A stretch of 64,000 bases of DNA. It comes from Rehmannia glutinosa. Its lineage: Eukaryota; Streptophyta; Magnoliopsida; Lamiales; Orobanchaceae. The stretch spans positions 12,814,441 to 12,878,440 of the forward strand of contig CM071925.1 of assembly GCA_016081115.2 (NCBI GenBank), written 5' to 3'. This document shows positions 37,496 through 50,053 of the stretch, in pieces (within the stretch, counting starts at the first letter, position 1; each line of letters opens with the position of its first letter). Both the position numbers and the translations under genes were made by a program. The notes below the pieces were generated by a model. It saw only the letters and a program-made list of their open reading frames with translations, made no database searches and was not told where the DNA came from.

Positions 37496-40400
37496 TCATC
37501 CTGCACAACAAAATTATTATAGATCAGAAGATGATATGTAGTTTAATGTGAGAAGAAGAAAAAAAAATTTAACATCAAACAAGAAGGAAAAAAAGTACCT
37601 GACTCACTATATCCACTAGATTTTGCATTAAATGGAAATTGTTGTTGTTGTAGCTCACTGGAAACTTTTCTAGCTTCAAGCCCAGAGCTTATGAGACCAT
37701 CACTTTCTGGTATGTAATTGAAACCCTCATAAGTGCTGATCTGATATCTTGTATGGATAGTATTGACAACTGAGTTGAGAGAAGAAATTGGAGGGGGATT
37801 ATTGTTTACATAATGGTGAGGTGATGATGATGATGTTGACATGTGATGAAAGTTAGTGGTCTGTTCAAGGGGAAAAACGGGTGTAGTAGGCCAGTTGTGG
37901 TGGTCATCATGAAATGTTGCATCTTGGCTTAATGAGTTAGCAATTGCTTCTACAGAGGACTGATTGGAAAGATGATGTTCAGGTTCTAGTATCAAATTAT
38001 TAGTATCGTCAGCAAAATCAGGATTAGTGTGATGATTAATGAGAAGATGATTATTATGACACGATGGCGGAAACTGTGATATTTGAGTAATATTCATCGC
38101 CATCATCATCGTCATCATTTGTTGGCTCTCATCATGCAATTCCTGCACAGGGTTCATTGTTTGCATGGTTGGATGGATATAATTATTAGGTTCATCATGA
38201 TCAGTATTGGTGTTGGTCAAATTATGATCTGAATGAGGCGACCATTGATAATTAGTTGGAACTACATGATTCAATCTAGTGTTAGTGGCAATATGTGGAC
38301 AGTTTATCACAACTGAATGATGAGCTGGTTGAATGTTGCCTTGTTGACCTCCCACGCCTTCAGACTTTTTCAGGTACATTCTATATTTCTACATGCCACC
38401 ACACACACACACAAAAAAAAAAATTAAAATTATTGAGATAGACATGCATTATATAAACATCTTATAATTAATTAGAGGCAACAGTTGGAGGTTTTGCATA
38501 CCTGGAGATGGCTAGCGACATTTTCCCTTGTAATATTTTCAACATTCATCAACTCCAAGATCTTTTTAGGTACAGCTTCTACCCTCATCACGCATGCCAT
38601 GGCAATAAATAAAACTTAGCACTCTCTCACCTGTTGATCAATTTGATAAATTATTAGCAAAGTTAAGAACTTACTGTCCACTCCCAATTGTTTAACTGCT
38701 GCAACAAATTTGTGGTGAAGCTCTGACGACCAAACAACACGCGGTTTTTTCGTCTGAGTCAATATAATTGACTCTTCTTCATCATAGTACTCATCATCAT
38801 ATTCCTCCTTTTCATCTTTATTTCTTTTCTTACTATTAATTTCTTTCATCTGATCTGAAACAACAACAACGCCTTCATCTGACCCCTTATTCATGTGATC
38901 AACAGAATAATCACAATGTTTCTTCACTCCTTGATCATGTTTCGAACTTTTCAAATTTCTTCTCACCACATGTTGCCAAATGTTCTTTAGCTCCTCAATT
39001 CGCACAGGTTTTAACAGATAATCACAAGCTCCATAAAGGATTCCCTTCATTACTCGTTCTTTATCATCACTCGATGACACCACTGCAAAATTAATTTCAA
39101 GTTAAAGTTGAGTCAATTTTTTTTATCATTCACATTTAATATTCAAAACATTTTGGAAAGAGTAATATGAAATATATCTATATGATAGTTAATTTAGAGT
39201 TAATATTTGGTAGGTAAATAAGCACTTACGTATGATCGGGATGTCCATTTGAAGACCACGTACTTCCTCAAGTAGCTTAAACCCATCCATGTCAGCCATG
39301 TCAGACTCAGTTATAACCAAATCATATTTATCTCTATTTTCTAACAGAATTTGAAGCGCTGTGCTTGCTTTCTCTATCGTAGTCACTGCAACAATACTTG
39401 CATAAACAATATATATTATGAAAATAATAGGAAGTTCACTAGCATGCACTACAACGAAAACAACCTACACTATTTCAATAACTACACGGGTAATTAATCA
39501 TGTCAAGAAGCTCCTACAAGGATCTATCATACCATCATGTTCTATTCTCACAAATTAATTAGTCTGTTATCCCCTTACAATTAGAGATGTTAAACGGGCT
39601 GGCCCTAGCGAGCTTCGGGCTAAACATTCTTCGAGCTAAATGGATCAGTGTTAAACGAGCTGACAATATTGGAACCTAACCCTAACCCTAGCAGGCTTCG
39701 GGCTAAACGGGCCACTATCGGGCGATAAGTCAAAAAATTAAAAATTATATATTTAAATTTTAAATTTTAAACTCGAATATATATAACATTTAAGTTTAAT
39801 TTTTTAAGTTAAGCTATTCGTCATAAATGAATTCATGCAAAGTTTCTAATTACATTGCAATAACAAACTTATAAAATTTAATATTCTATGATCTAAATTT
39901 TAAAAATAAAATAATAATAACTACCTACCCAAAATTTACATTTTTTTTCTGTAATTACTCATATGACTATAAGTCAAAAATTTCAAAATTAGATATTTAA
40001 ATATAAAGTTTTAAACATGAGCATATATAACATTTAAAGTTAATCTATTCATTATAAAAAAAAATCGTGCGTAGTTTATAATTACATTATATTAACAAAA
40101 TTATAAAATTAGATTTAGCACCATTTAGAAATATAATATATATCCTAAATAATCTAATAATACTGGGTGACATTCTCCTATTCAGAATAAAAGTCGAAAA
40201 ACCAAATTAAGTAATAAATAAAATAGATAAAAAAGAAGTTTTCAAGAATTTATAGCTTGTTTAATAAAGTTAAACTTAAAGATGAGGGAAATGTGAATTT
40301 GAGAAAATAAATTTAGTAGTAATAGGTAATAAAAGTAAATAAAAAATATTAGAATTATATTTATTTTAAAAAAAATAAAAATAGCGCACTAGCGTGATAA

Positions 40401-41461
40401 CCCGATTAACCCTTGGACTAGCCCTAATAGACTTTGGTTTAAACGGTTCGGGCCAAAAAGCCCAGATTTAAACAGGCCAAAATACCGGTGTTCAAACAAA
40501 GATTGATACCCATACACAAAAAGGCATGGTTGCAACACATTTATGAATATTCTTATTAGCCTCAAGTACACTAAACCTAATAAAGGTTTCACACATAAAC
40601 TATGAAAGAAAAACAATACAGTCACCAATTATCCAACTCAAACAACATAGAAATGAACTTCAATTTTATTAAACCTGTTCAGTAAGTATTTTACCAATTG
40701 ATAATAGCAGGGGTAATAAAAAATGAAAAAAAGAAAGAAATATAGTAGGTGATGAGGGGCATAATTAAGCCCACCATATGAAAGACACTTATATTAAACT
40801 TGTTCACTAAGAATTACTGAAAATCTTAAATCGTACCATCTGATAATAAATTGTGGGGAAGAAAAAGAAATATACCAAGGCAGATGTACACTTAAGCCCA
40901 TAAATAAATTAGAATTAACCACTGACCTAATTACTGGGAAGTATATAATAATTAAAAAAAATCAGGTTCAACCAGCTACATACACTCATCATCTTCTCTT
41001 CTCACATATTACTTAATTAATCTGTCATCCCCATACAATAGTACTTTTTTAAATAAATGTGTTTATAAGATGGTAACTATATGTTCAAATCATGCATTAA
41101 CTATGCACTCACGTACTGACGTACGTAGAGTTAACAGAATGCAATACTAGTAAATACTATTATCATTCAATAGTGCCATATCTGACAGAAAAATTCAAAA
41201 GAATATTGGAAAGTAGTCCATAAATAAAAGAAAAACAAGAAAATCAATTATGAACCCGACATAGATCTAGTACTGATCAACAGTCTTATAGTTAATTAAT
41301 AACAATAGATTTATTAAAAAGAAAAAAGGACAAATTAAGAGTAGTGAGAAAAAAAAACCATTATATTGACACCTCCGAAGTAGGTCCTCCAAGATCTTGC
41401 TATCATCCACAACCAGAATCCTCATGCCTACTGGATTAAACTTATAATTTGCCTCCTTCAT
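37496..41461 (-). CDS. Type-B two-component response regulator with pseudo-receiver
   Basis: DNA-binding transcription factor of the ARR type-B class, the nuclear output of cytokinin phosphorelay. Exons on the minus strand: 41359-41461, 39230-39385, 38675-39082, 38502-38578, 37599-38388 and probably a tiny last exon 37496-37500 carrying the stop. The total of 1,539 bases is divisible by three and gives 512 residues without a frame break. The receiver (residues 13-114) has VVDDS and KPVR, but the phospho-acceptor block reads VITESDMADMDG, so Glu61 replaces the usual Asp. An acidic linker with Lys/Arg tracts follows. Then comes the GARP/Myb-like domain: KKPRVVWSSELHHKFVAAVK, QLG, AVPKKILELMNVENITRENV, ASHLQKYRMYLKK. 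The C-terminal half is rich in Asn, His and Gln. If the last intron is retained, 18 other residues end the protein at 37543. Convergent with the CHD3 gene. Confidence 0.9.
39386..41358 (-). other. Intron 1 of the response-regulator gene, with repeat remnant
   Basis: A 1.97-kb intron, donor AATG/GTTTTT and acceptor TTGCAG/TGACTA on the minus strand. From about 39585 to 40500 it holds a segment bounded by GGGCTGGCCCTAGCGAGCTTCGGGCT-like and GGTTCGGGCCAAAAAGCCC phrases. This resembles a decayed hAT-type MITE with GGCCCG-rich ends, but I found no matching target duplication. It includes a short CCTAACCCTAACCCTAG string. Confidence 0.55.
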
Positions 41462-42897
41462 CTCCTCAATATCTTTTTTTTTTGGTCTTGAATGGATTTA
41501 AAAGTGAAGCAGATTAAACACTATGATAATTAGTTTCGTTACTTGAAAATTTATTTAGTCCATGCAGTAGTGGACTAGTTATAGGAGGGAAACAATAATA
41601 TTAATAATAATTTCAAACAAAAAATTTGAAAAAGCTGAAGAGGAGGGAGATATAATATATATTATATAATGAGTGTATGAAAAATTCAAATTAGGATGAT
41701 GGAGGCGTTTGGAGATAGATTAGAAATAGAAAACGTAGGAGAGAAAAGAGGGTTGAATCTTCCAATATGCCTCTTAATTCCAAGTTATTAGGAGTCCTCA
41801 ATTATCAAATTACCTACCAACCAATGTGTTTATTTCGGTCTTAATTTTTTTTAAATATATTAGTTTAACACAATTATATTCCTTAATGGATCATAAAATA
41901 ATATATGATTTTTCCGTCCAAATTCAATGTCAGCCAGAATGAATATTTGCATGCATCGACGTCTTCCGATGAGCTTTTTTAATTAGCTTATAGCTAGCAC
42001 ATATACAGTTATACACCCCTTTTCATGCATGATTGATTATACTTTTTTTTTTTTCATGCGTGTTTGATTTTAATTTAATTGTAAGTACCGTCCCTTTAGC
42101 ACTATTCAGTTATACATCATATTAAATTTTTATTGAAAAACCAAATAAATAACAATGCTCACATACACATTTATATTTATGTATAAGTACGTATTAACCT
42201 ATACTTCTTATGTTTGGTAAATATTACTTAAAATTTTAATTTTGATATATACTTTCTTTTTGGGAAAAGAATTTTGATATATACTTGCTTTAGAAGAAGA
42301 ATTACATTTTTTTAAAAGTTTCGTCATCTTTTAATAAGTATAGGGATTAGGGTATTTTGGTTTTTTTAATAAAAGTTTATTAGAGTATTTGAAAGAAGTC
42401 ACACAACTCACAAGATGAAGATAGTGCCCCTAGATTCTAGATACTTAGATTATTATTGCCAAAATTTCAAATATTGAGATGAGCGCAGAAGCCAAAAATA
42501 TAGGGGAGGTAGATCAACCTTCTATTTATTTTTTCGTTTCTTTTTTCTTTTTATTTTGGGAACAAAAAGTAAAATATGTTTTTCTAATCATTGAATGAAA
42601 TGACAGACTTCAAGATAAAGCGAATGGCTGAGGCTCAATTACTTCATAAAAAATTTAAGTGCCCAAATTCTTTAAGATGCGATTTGTACAACAATGCACA
42701 TAAAAAAACTCATTAATTATAAATTTAGAACCCAAAGACACATTTTAGTCCAAATTAAAAATGATAGCTAAACCATAACAATGTTGGTGTAAAAGTTAAC
42801 TGTTGGATATCTACAATGAAAAGTTGGTGGAATGATTTTTTTTTTTGAATTACAAGATATTATTTGTGAGTTTTTAAATATAAAAATGATACATATC
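41462..42897. other. Upstream region of the response regulator, no gene
   Basis: Promoter-side spacer for the minus-strand regulator. ATTATATAAT-type AT-rich boxes near 41650-41672 could serve as a TATA element about 200 bases before the start codon. Beyond about 41900 I see only AT-rich filler up to the SIRE element. Confidence 0.4.
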
Positions 42898-44150
42898 TGT
42901 TAGATAAATGTTTTTATCATGATTTTGATGATTTTGTTCAAATGAGTTTTTATACCAAAACAATGTCCCTAAATGTTGTCCCAACACTTCCGATCGATCT
43001 AAAATGTTTTTACTATTTTTCGGAGTATTTCTTGAAGTTTATATTCGATTTAAAATTGGACAACACTTTTGTTTCAGCTCGACCGGTCGCCCTATAGGCA
43101 ACCCGTACTGAGTTGAGTTTTGAAACAAAAATGGGACGTAAGAGAAAATGGGGAGGCGACCGGCGACCACCGGGCGACCGCACTGGGAGTGCCCTCTCAA
43201 ATGCGTAGACTTCTCTGTTTTGATTTTCTATCAACCCCAACCGGTCAAGACCAAGGGCGACCGGCGAACCCCCTTTGACCGGTCCCCCGTGTAAAAATTC
43301 GCAGAATTCAATTTCAATCTTATCTCTGTGCGACCGGCCGAACCCCCTGCTTTATCAAAGAAACTATCCGTTGCATTTTCGCATGCCTTTTCCCTATTTT
43401 GTGGGATTGATTTCTAACACTATATTGATGATTTTAAATGGTTTCTTTTTGCAGAAATCACTCCCCAAGGAGGAGCCAATATCCGAAATCAAAGCCAAGA
43501 CCTCTCCTATAAATAGAGGCTTCATTCAAGCAACAATATACAACACTCCATACAAGCAAAGAGCAAACAAAGCAAACACTTTCATATATCTTGTTGTATT
43601 AGCCTTAGACTTTCACTTGCACAAATTTGAGGTCTAGGCTTTCAATTCTTGATTACACTTATACTCATATTGTATCAATCATTATTGAGTTGTAATCTTG
43701 ATTTTGGTCATCATTCAACACAAGACATCCTTGTGAGTATTCTTGTGGTAAGAATACACTGAGTGATCTAGGTGATAGGTGTTTGAAGGTTGTGGTAATC
43801 TTCAAAGGTGTTGTAAGAGGATTGTGGTAATCCTCAAGGTGTTGTAAAGAGGATTGTGGTAATCCTCAAGGTGGTGTAAGAGGGTTGTGGTAATCCTCAA
43901 GGTGTTGTATTAATTTTTGGTAAATTAATAAAATCTTTTTTTTTCTTTTTGAAATCCATCCCGGATATACTGGGGTGGTAGAGCACGTAGTCCCTAGGTG
44001 GGGTGAAGCTCTTTAAATCAACGAGTGTTGTTTAATTTCCGCATTTACATTCTCGTCTTTGCTTGATTATTAGAAAAAGAGGGCAAAATCTGAAAAATCG
44101 AGATAATCCATTCACCCCCCTCTAGATTATCGTAGCCACTTGGACCAACA
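42898..44150 (+). repeat. Left LTR of the SIRE-like element
   Basis: A 1,253-bp LTR. It contains a TATA box (CTATAAATAGAGG, about 43509) and a run of about four tandem units of roughly 31 bases with the core TTGTGGTAATCCTCAAGGTG (43787-43911). It also has a GC-rich stretch with CGACCGG words (43078-43340). Compared with the right LTR it lacks about 30 bases in that stretch and differs by several one-base indels. Confidence 0.92.
43507..43519 (+). promoter_or_regulatory. Retrotransposon core promoter (TATA box in left LTR)
   Basis: TATAAATAGAGG in the left LTR, about 640 bases before the LTR end. The same box is at about 50700 in the right LTR. It would start the element's genomic transcript. 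Confidence 0.6.
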
Positions 44151-44151
44151 A

Positions 44152-44165
44152 GTGGTATCAAAGCC
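44152..44165 (+). other. Primer-binding site (initiator tRNA-Met)
   Basis: GTGGTATCAAAGCC begins two bases after the left LTR and pairs with the 3' end of initiator tRNA-Met, with one mismatch from the canonical TGGTATCAGAGC. Confidence 0.85.
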
Positions 44166-44207
44166 AAACTCTTTGGCTAGCTCATTCCGAGTAAAGAGGA
44201 AAGATCC

Positions 44208-45845
44208 ATGGCTACATATGATGCTCATCTCACCACCGGCGCCTCCACCAACAAGCCACCACTTTTCGACGCAAACAACTACGCATTTTGGAAAGACCGT
44301 ATGGAATGCTTTCTACAAGGGTGCGGGTTCGACATTTGGAATGTGGTCATTAAAGGAGTTGATCAACCAACCAAGAAATCGGAGGATGGCACCTCGACTC
44401 CTAAACCTTTCAAGGAGTTCGATGAAAACGACAAGAAGGCCTTTTCTCTAAACGGGTAAGGCCTTAAATATTTTGCATTGTTCTCTTTTACCGCTACCGA
44501 GTACAATCGCATAAGAGGCATAAGGTCGGCACATGAGGTTTGGGAAAAACTGAAACTATATATGAAGGGACAAAGAAGGTCAAGCAAGCAAGAAAAACCA
44601 TGCTTGTTAAAGACTTTGAAAACTTTAACATGCATGATGGTGAAAGCATATCTAAGATGGTGGAAAGGCTTGACAACATTGTCAATCCACTTGTGGCTCT
44701 CGGCAAAGTCATCTCCGAAGAAGACAAGGTGACTAAAGTTTTGAATGCACTTCCCGGTCATGGTCCGAAAAGGTGACGGCAATCACGGAGGCACAAAATC
44801 TTGAGACACTCAAGTTTGACGAGCTCATCGAAACCTCCTCATCTATGAAGTCTATCTCAAGGAGAGAAAAAATTCCAAACCAACCATCAACCAATCGGAC
44901 GCAAAAATTATTCCTAAAGGTCTTGCTTCCTCTTCTAATAATGCATACTATGATAATGATGATGATGATGAGGAGACGGCCGACTTGTTCGGAAATTTGC
45001 AAAATTTGTGAATAAAAATAAGGCAAGAAAACCGAGAGATAATGCTTGCTTTAAATGCGGGAAACCCGGGCACTTCATTGCCGATTGTCCAAAACTCAAT
45101 GAGGAGGAACAAAAGAAGAAAAAGCCTTTTCCGAAAAAGAAGGCTCTAAATGCGGAGGTCAAATCTTGGGATGAATTGCTTGCAACATCCGACGAGGAAG
45201 GAGAAACCGAACATGGTCTTATGGCCATAGATGACGAAAATAATGAGGTACGCTCTAACTCTTCTACCTCCTCCTTAGTTGATGAATTGCAATGTGATTT
45301 TGATGAATTGCAAATTGAATTTCAAAATTTGATCATTAAATACAAGAGTTTAAAAAAAAGAGCATAAAGAGCTTAAAATTGAAAAGGAAATATTATTTAC
45401 TTCGTATGAATCTCTTGATAAAGCTCATGCTATTACTATTACTAGAGTTTATACTCTTGAATCCGAAAAGAATCGCTCACCAAAGATCTTGAATGTTTAA
45501 AGAGGGATGTGCATCGTTTTTAACATAAGTACGGACAAAGTTACAAAAATTTTAGATGCACAAAGAGGTGAGCATTCCAAATTAGGACTTGGCTATAAAC
45601 CTTTTTCACCATTTTCAAAAAAAAATGACCAAGGTCCGAATTTTGTACGTGCTAAAAGTGCCCATAATATTATTTGCTTTTATTGTGGTAAAGTTGGTCA
45701 CTATGTTAGCAATTGTAAATTGAAGAACAATTTTAGCTTTGTTTGGAGACCCAAAGGTCTCAAGGCTAACCCCCATGGACCCCAAAACTATAGGGTACCT
45801 AAAAATGGTTCGTTTGTAGGTAATAGGTGCTATAACAACCATGGA
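44208..45845 (+). pseudogene. SIRE-like gag, frameshifted
   Basis: Starts at ATG 44208 (MATYDAHLTTGAS), with the copia gag signature PPLFDANNYAFWKDRMECFL and WNVV..GV. It continues in other frames: GTKKVKQARKTMLVKDFENF and SISKMVERLDNIVNPLVALG at 44540-44776, then AITEAQNLETLKFDELI. A zinc knuckle CFKCGKPGHFIADC follows at about 45050, with a Lys-rich and acidic tail. A second knuckle, CFYCGKVGHYVSNC, is at about 45676-45720 in a separate frame. At least three one-base indels break it; the first is an extra G near 44455. Confidence 0.85.
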
Positions 45846-47330
45846 GGATTCGAAATGGCTCTTGGACAGCGGATGTTCACGCCATATGACCGGAAAGAGA
45901 GAACTTTTACCAACATCAAGTTCAAGAAGAGGGTATGGTCATGTTCGGAATGGCAAAGGAAGAATTCTTGGAAATGGAGAAATTGGTAACTCTTCTTTCT
46001 CTCTTAATAATGTTCTTTTAGTAGAAGGGCTTAAATTTAATTTGATAAGTGTTAGCCAACTTTGTGATTCAAATTATAATGTTGTTTTCAATAAAGAAAA
46101 ATGCCTTATTCGTAAAAATGATGAAATTATTTGTGGAGCAATTAGAAAAGGCAATCTTTACAAAATTTCTACTAGTGATTTGGTTAGTCAAAATGTTTCT
46201 TGTCTTGTCGCCAACAATGATTTAACGAGTTTATGGCATAGGCGACTTGGACATGTTGGATATAAAAGTTTGAAAAATATTTACAAAAACCAACATGTAA
46301 AAGGACTACCCAAATTGAATTTTGAAAATCTTGGCTTATGTGACACTTGTCAAAAGAACAAATTAGTTAAGAGTAGTTTTAAGCCCAAAAATGAAATTTC
46401 CACAACCAAGCCTCTACAACTTCTTCACCTAGATTTGTATGGGGATATTGGTACTGGCTAGTCTAAGTGGAAAACATTACACTTTTGTTATTGTTGATGA
46501 TTTTTCTAGATACACTTGGGCTCTTTTTCTTGCAAATAAAAGCGATGCCGTTAATGAGTTTGTTAAGTTGTGTAGACGCATTGAGAATGAAAAGGAAGAT
46601 ACTATTAAAACTATTCAAGTGATCGAGGCGGAGAATTTGACGGTGAGTTTAGAGTCTTTTGTGAAACCAAGGGATATACACACAATTTTTCGGCTCCAAG
46701 GACACCTCAACAAAATGGTGTAGCCGAAAGGAAGAATCGGACGCTACAAGAAATGAGTCGGTCCATGCTCAATGAATTTTCTCTTCCAAAATACTTTTGG
46801 GCCGAAGCCGTAAGTACCGCTTGCTATGTCATTAATCGAGTTTATGTTCGTCCTAAAATGAATAAAACTCCTTATGAGCTTTGGAAAGGAAGAACTCCAA
46901 ATATTAGTTATTTCAAGATATTTGGATGTAAGTGCTTTATTTTGAATACTAAGGATCAATTGGACAAACTTGATCCTAAGGCCGATGAAGGAATATTTAT
47001 GGGGTATTCAATCAAGAGCAAAGCATATCGTGTTTACAATAAGACTAGTGGAGTTGTTGAAGAATCCATCCATGTCAAATTCAATGAAACTTCGGTGTTG
47101 AAAGGATACCAAATGATGAAAGTGATGAAGAGGATATTAGTGAATCCATTGTTCAAAATGATACATCAAATGATCAACCATCCACTTCATATGCTCCTCA
47201 AGAAGATAAAGGAGATACTTGGATCTTCCCCGTAGCATTAAAATTTAAGGAGATCACCCAAAAGATCTTATTATTGGTGATCCCCTTGATAAAGTGATGA
47301 CCAAGAAAATTTGCCGAGAAAGCTCTTATC
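45839..47330 (+). pseudogene. SIRE-like protease and integrase, frameshifted
   Basis: The protease is recognisable from WLLDSGCSRHMTG at about 45853 (active-site DSG). After a frame change the GAG-pre-integrase zinc finger follows: SLWHRRLGHVGYKSL and LCDTCQKNK. Then the integrase core: HYTFVIVDDFSRYTWALFL (first Asp), NGVAERKNRTLQEM (Glu), LPKYFWAEAVSTACYVINRV, YELWKGRTPNISYFKIFGCK and IFMGYS. Frames change near 45890, 46460, 46640 and 47110. The second catalytic Asp region (RSDHG in the family) is scrambled by an indel near 46650. Confidence 0.85.
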
Positions 47331-47339
47331 TCTCAAAAA

Positions 47340-48130
47340 GAGCCTAAAAATGCTAAGGAGGCTATTGAGGATGAGGATTGGTTCTTAGAGATGCAAGAGG
47401 AGTTAAATCAATTTAAAAGAAATGATGTATGGGAATTGGTACCTTGTCCTCCATCTCAAACTATTATTGGTACAAAATGGGTATTCCTAACAAACTTGAT
47501 GATCAAGGCAACATTATTCGAAATAAGGCAAGGTTAGTAGCTCAAGGGTATTGTCAAGAAGAAGGTATTGACTATGATGAAACTTTTGCACCCGTAGCAC
47601 GTTTAGAAGCTATTCGTATTTTACTTGCCTATTCTTGTTTTAAAAATTTCAAACTTTACCAAATGGATGTTAAATCCGCTTTCTTAAATGGTATTATTCA
47701 AGAAGAAGTCTATGTAAAACAACCTCCGAGGTTTGAAAATTTTTCTAGGCCTAATGATGTTTATAAACTTAAAAAAGGCTTTGTATGGTTTAAAACAAGC
47801 ACCCCGTGCATGGTATGATAGACTTAGCTCTTTTCTTTTGCAAAATGGTTTTACAAGAGGTAAAGTTGATACTACACTCTTTGTTTTTGAAAAAGGGCAA
47901 GATTGTTTACTTGTGCAAATTTATGTTGATGATATTATCTTTGGTGCTACTAATGAATCTTTGTGCAAGAAATTCTCCAAGTTAATGCAAGGTGAATTCG
48001 AGATGAGTATGATGGGGGAGCTAAATTTCTTCCTTGACTTCAAATTAAGCAATGCCAAGAAGGTATTTATATTTCGCAATCAAAGTATACAAAAGAACTT
48101 TTGAAGAAGTTCGGCATTGAAAAAGGAAGA
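47340..48130 (+). pseudogene. SIRE-like reverse transcriptase, frameshifted
   Basis: Begins W.LEMQEELNQFKRNDVWELV at about 47380, then NKARLVAQGYCQEEGIDYDE, TFAPVARLEAIRILLAYSC and YQMDVKSAFLNGIIQEEVYV. Frame changes follow, then KALYGLKQAPRAWYDRL and the catalytic QIYVDDIIFGAT (about 47918-47955). It ends with SKLMQGEFEMSMMGEL. Breaks are near 47480, 47780 and 48060. The YVDD box is intact. Confidence 0.88.
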
Positions 48131-48858
48131 ACCGCCTCGACTCTATGGCAACCAATGTCAAAATTGACAAAGATGAAAAAGGCAAGACGGTTGATGAATC
48201 CAAGTATCGAGGTATGATTGGTAGTTTACTTTATTTAACCGCTAGTAGACCGGACATTCTTCATGCCGTATGCCTATGTGCTCGTTTTCAAAGCAATCCA
48301 AAAGAATCTCATATGAGTGCCGTTAAACGGATTTTTCGATATTTGAAAGGCACTATTCAATATGGTTTATTTTATCCAAAGAATGAAAATTTTTCTCTTA
48401 AAGGTTATAGTGATTCGGACTATGCGGGTAATATTGATGATCGGAAAAGTACTTCCGGATCATGTCAATTTTTAGGCGATTGCCTAGTTTCTTGGTTTTC
48501 AAAGAAGCAAAACTGTGTTTCTCTTTCAACGGCCGGCCAATATATTTCCGCCGCATTTTGTTGTACTCAACTTCTTTGGATGAAACAAACCTTAGCGGAT
48601 TACAAATGCTCTTTTGAAAACGTGCCTATCTTTTGTGATAATATATCCGCTATAAATATTGCTCAAAACCCGGTTCATCATAACCGTACTAAACATATTG
48701 AGATTCGACATCATTTTCTAAGGGATTGTGTTTCAAAACGAAAAATTGAGATATCGTTTGTGCCATCTCAAGATCAATTAGCGGACATTTTTACAAAACC
48801 GCTAACTTCCGAGACTTTTTGCGTCAATACGAGCTCGGTTAGGCATAATGCATATTGA
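48130..48858 (+). pseudogene. SIRE-like RNase H, long open frame
   Basis: A 237-residue open frame: GMIGSLLYLTASRPDILHAV, AVKRIFRYLKGTIQYGLFYP, GYSDSDYAGNIDDRKSTSGS, VSWFSKKQNCVSLSTA, FCDNISAINIAQNPVHHNRT, KHIEIRHHFLRD and QLADIFTKPL. These are all the copia RNase H blocks in order. The canonical AEAEY after the STA block reads GQYIS, a change at a catalytic position. The C-terminus after TSETF appears to run into another frame. Confidence 0.88.
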
Positions 48859-50053
48859 ATGAGGTCTACGTTTGCATTTTGCATGTTTTTAAAACTTAGG
48901 GGCGAAAAATCGGATTTTTGGTTGAAAATTCGGATTTTGAAAAATTTGACAAAACAAATGGGCTGAAGAGGTTGAGGGCAACCAGCCGCTTCCTCAACGC
49001 CGACCGTCGCCCTCAACCACGACCGGTCGCCCTAGGCCAAATTTTGGTTTAAGTTCGCTCTGTCTTGAAATTTGTTATTTTCACTTCCTTTTGCCATTTT
49101 TCGTCCCCTTTGCCAAATGCACACAATTTTCACTCAAAATTGATTTTCATGCATTCAATTCATATCTTGGACCTTATATAGCATGTTTATCATCATCATT
49201 GCTCATCTTTTCCGATCAAATGGTAAGAATTTTCCTTACTTTTCTCAATTGGTTGAACCCTTGAGTTTATGGCTTTCTTGTATATTTCTTGATATTTTTG
49301 CTTATGATCTTGATGAGCTTAGTTATTATGTTGTATTGTATGATGTTTGATGTGAATTGGTGATGCAATTTTTGGCTTGGATCATTTACAAGGGCTATAT
49401 ACAACTCTTTTTATTTTTCACGCCCACAATGTGTTCGATGAAATGTCACAATGAAAATTTCAACTTCTACATGATTCTCTCGCTTCCAAAAGTCTTCAAT
49501 ACTCATTGAGATCATGTTTTGGCAAATAAAACGAGCGTATGAACTCTTCATGATACATTTCTCCCATTTTCCTTGGTTTTTAAGCCTAAATTGCTCAATG
49601 GTTGATAAACCATTTCTTTGGCGCACTTTGACATACTTCTATGATGTTTTTATCATCCTAACATTTTTTTGATGATTCCAAAGGGGAGAAACAGAAATTG
49701 GCTCGTTAGCTCAAAGAAGCTAATAAAAGCTCATGATAGAAGCTATAAGCTATGGCTTATTAAGGCCATAAGTTGTGAAGAAAACTCACCAATGATTGTT
49801 TTATGAACTTGTTTGCATGGATAATAAGTATTTGTGACAGGGGGAGCTTCTAAGCTCATGGAGTTGTTGTTTATTTTGTAAAAGCTTGTGCTTCTAGCTT
49901 ATGCAATATTTCTTATTAATGTGCTTGTTGATAGGGGATCTTTTGTAAAATGTTTTTAAACGGATAGTTTACTCATAAACCGAAAATTTATTTTGTTTTT
50001 CAAATCGTCCTCTTGAAAATTGTTTTGGTTTGTAATCATCAAAAGGGGGAGTT
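48859..50053 (+). other. SIRE-like 3' non-coding region and polypurine tract
   Basis: A 1.2-kb stretch after RNase H with no envelope-like ORF that I can recognise. It includes a CGACCGGTCG palindrome at 49020, a GACAGGGGGAGC string near 49836 and the AAAAGGGGGAG polypurine tract at 50041-50051, just before the right LTR. Confidence 0.7.

Noticed and set aside
39674..39692. Telomere-like CCTAACCCTAACCCTAG string
   Set aside because: Only about two and a half units, with a six-base CCTAAC/CCCTAA period rather than the plant seven-base repeat, inside a decayed repeat. Too short to be an interstitial telomere.
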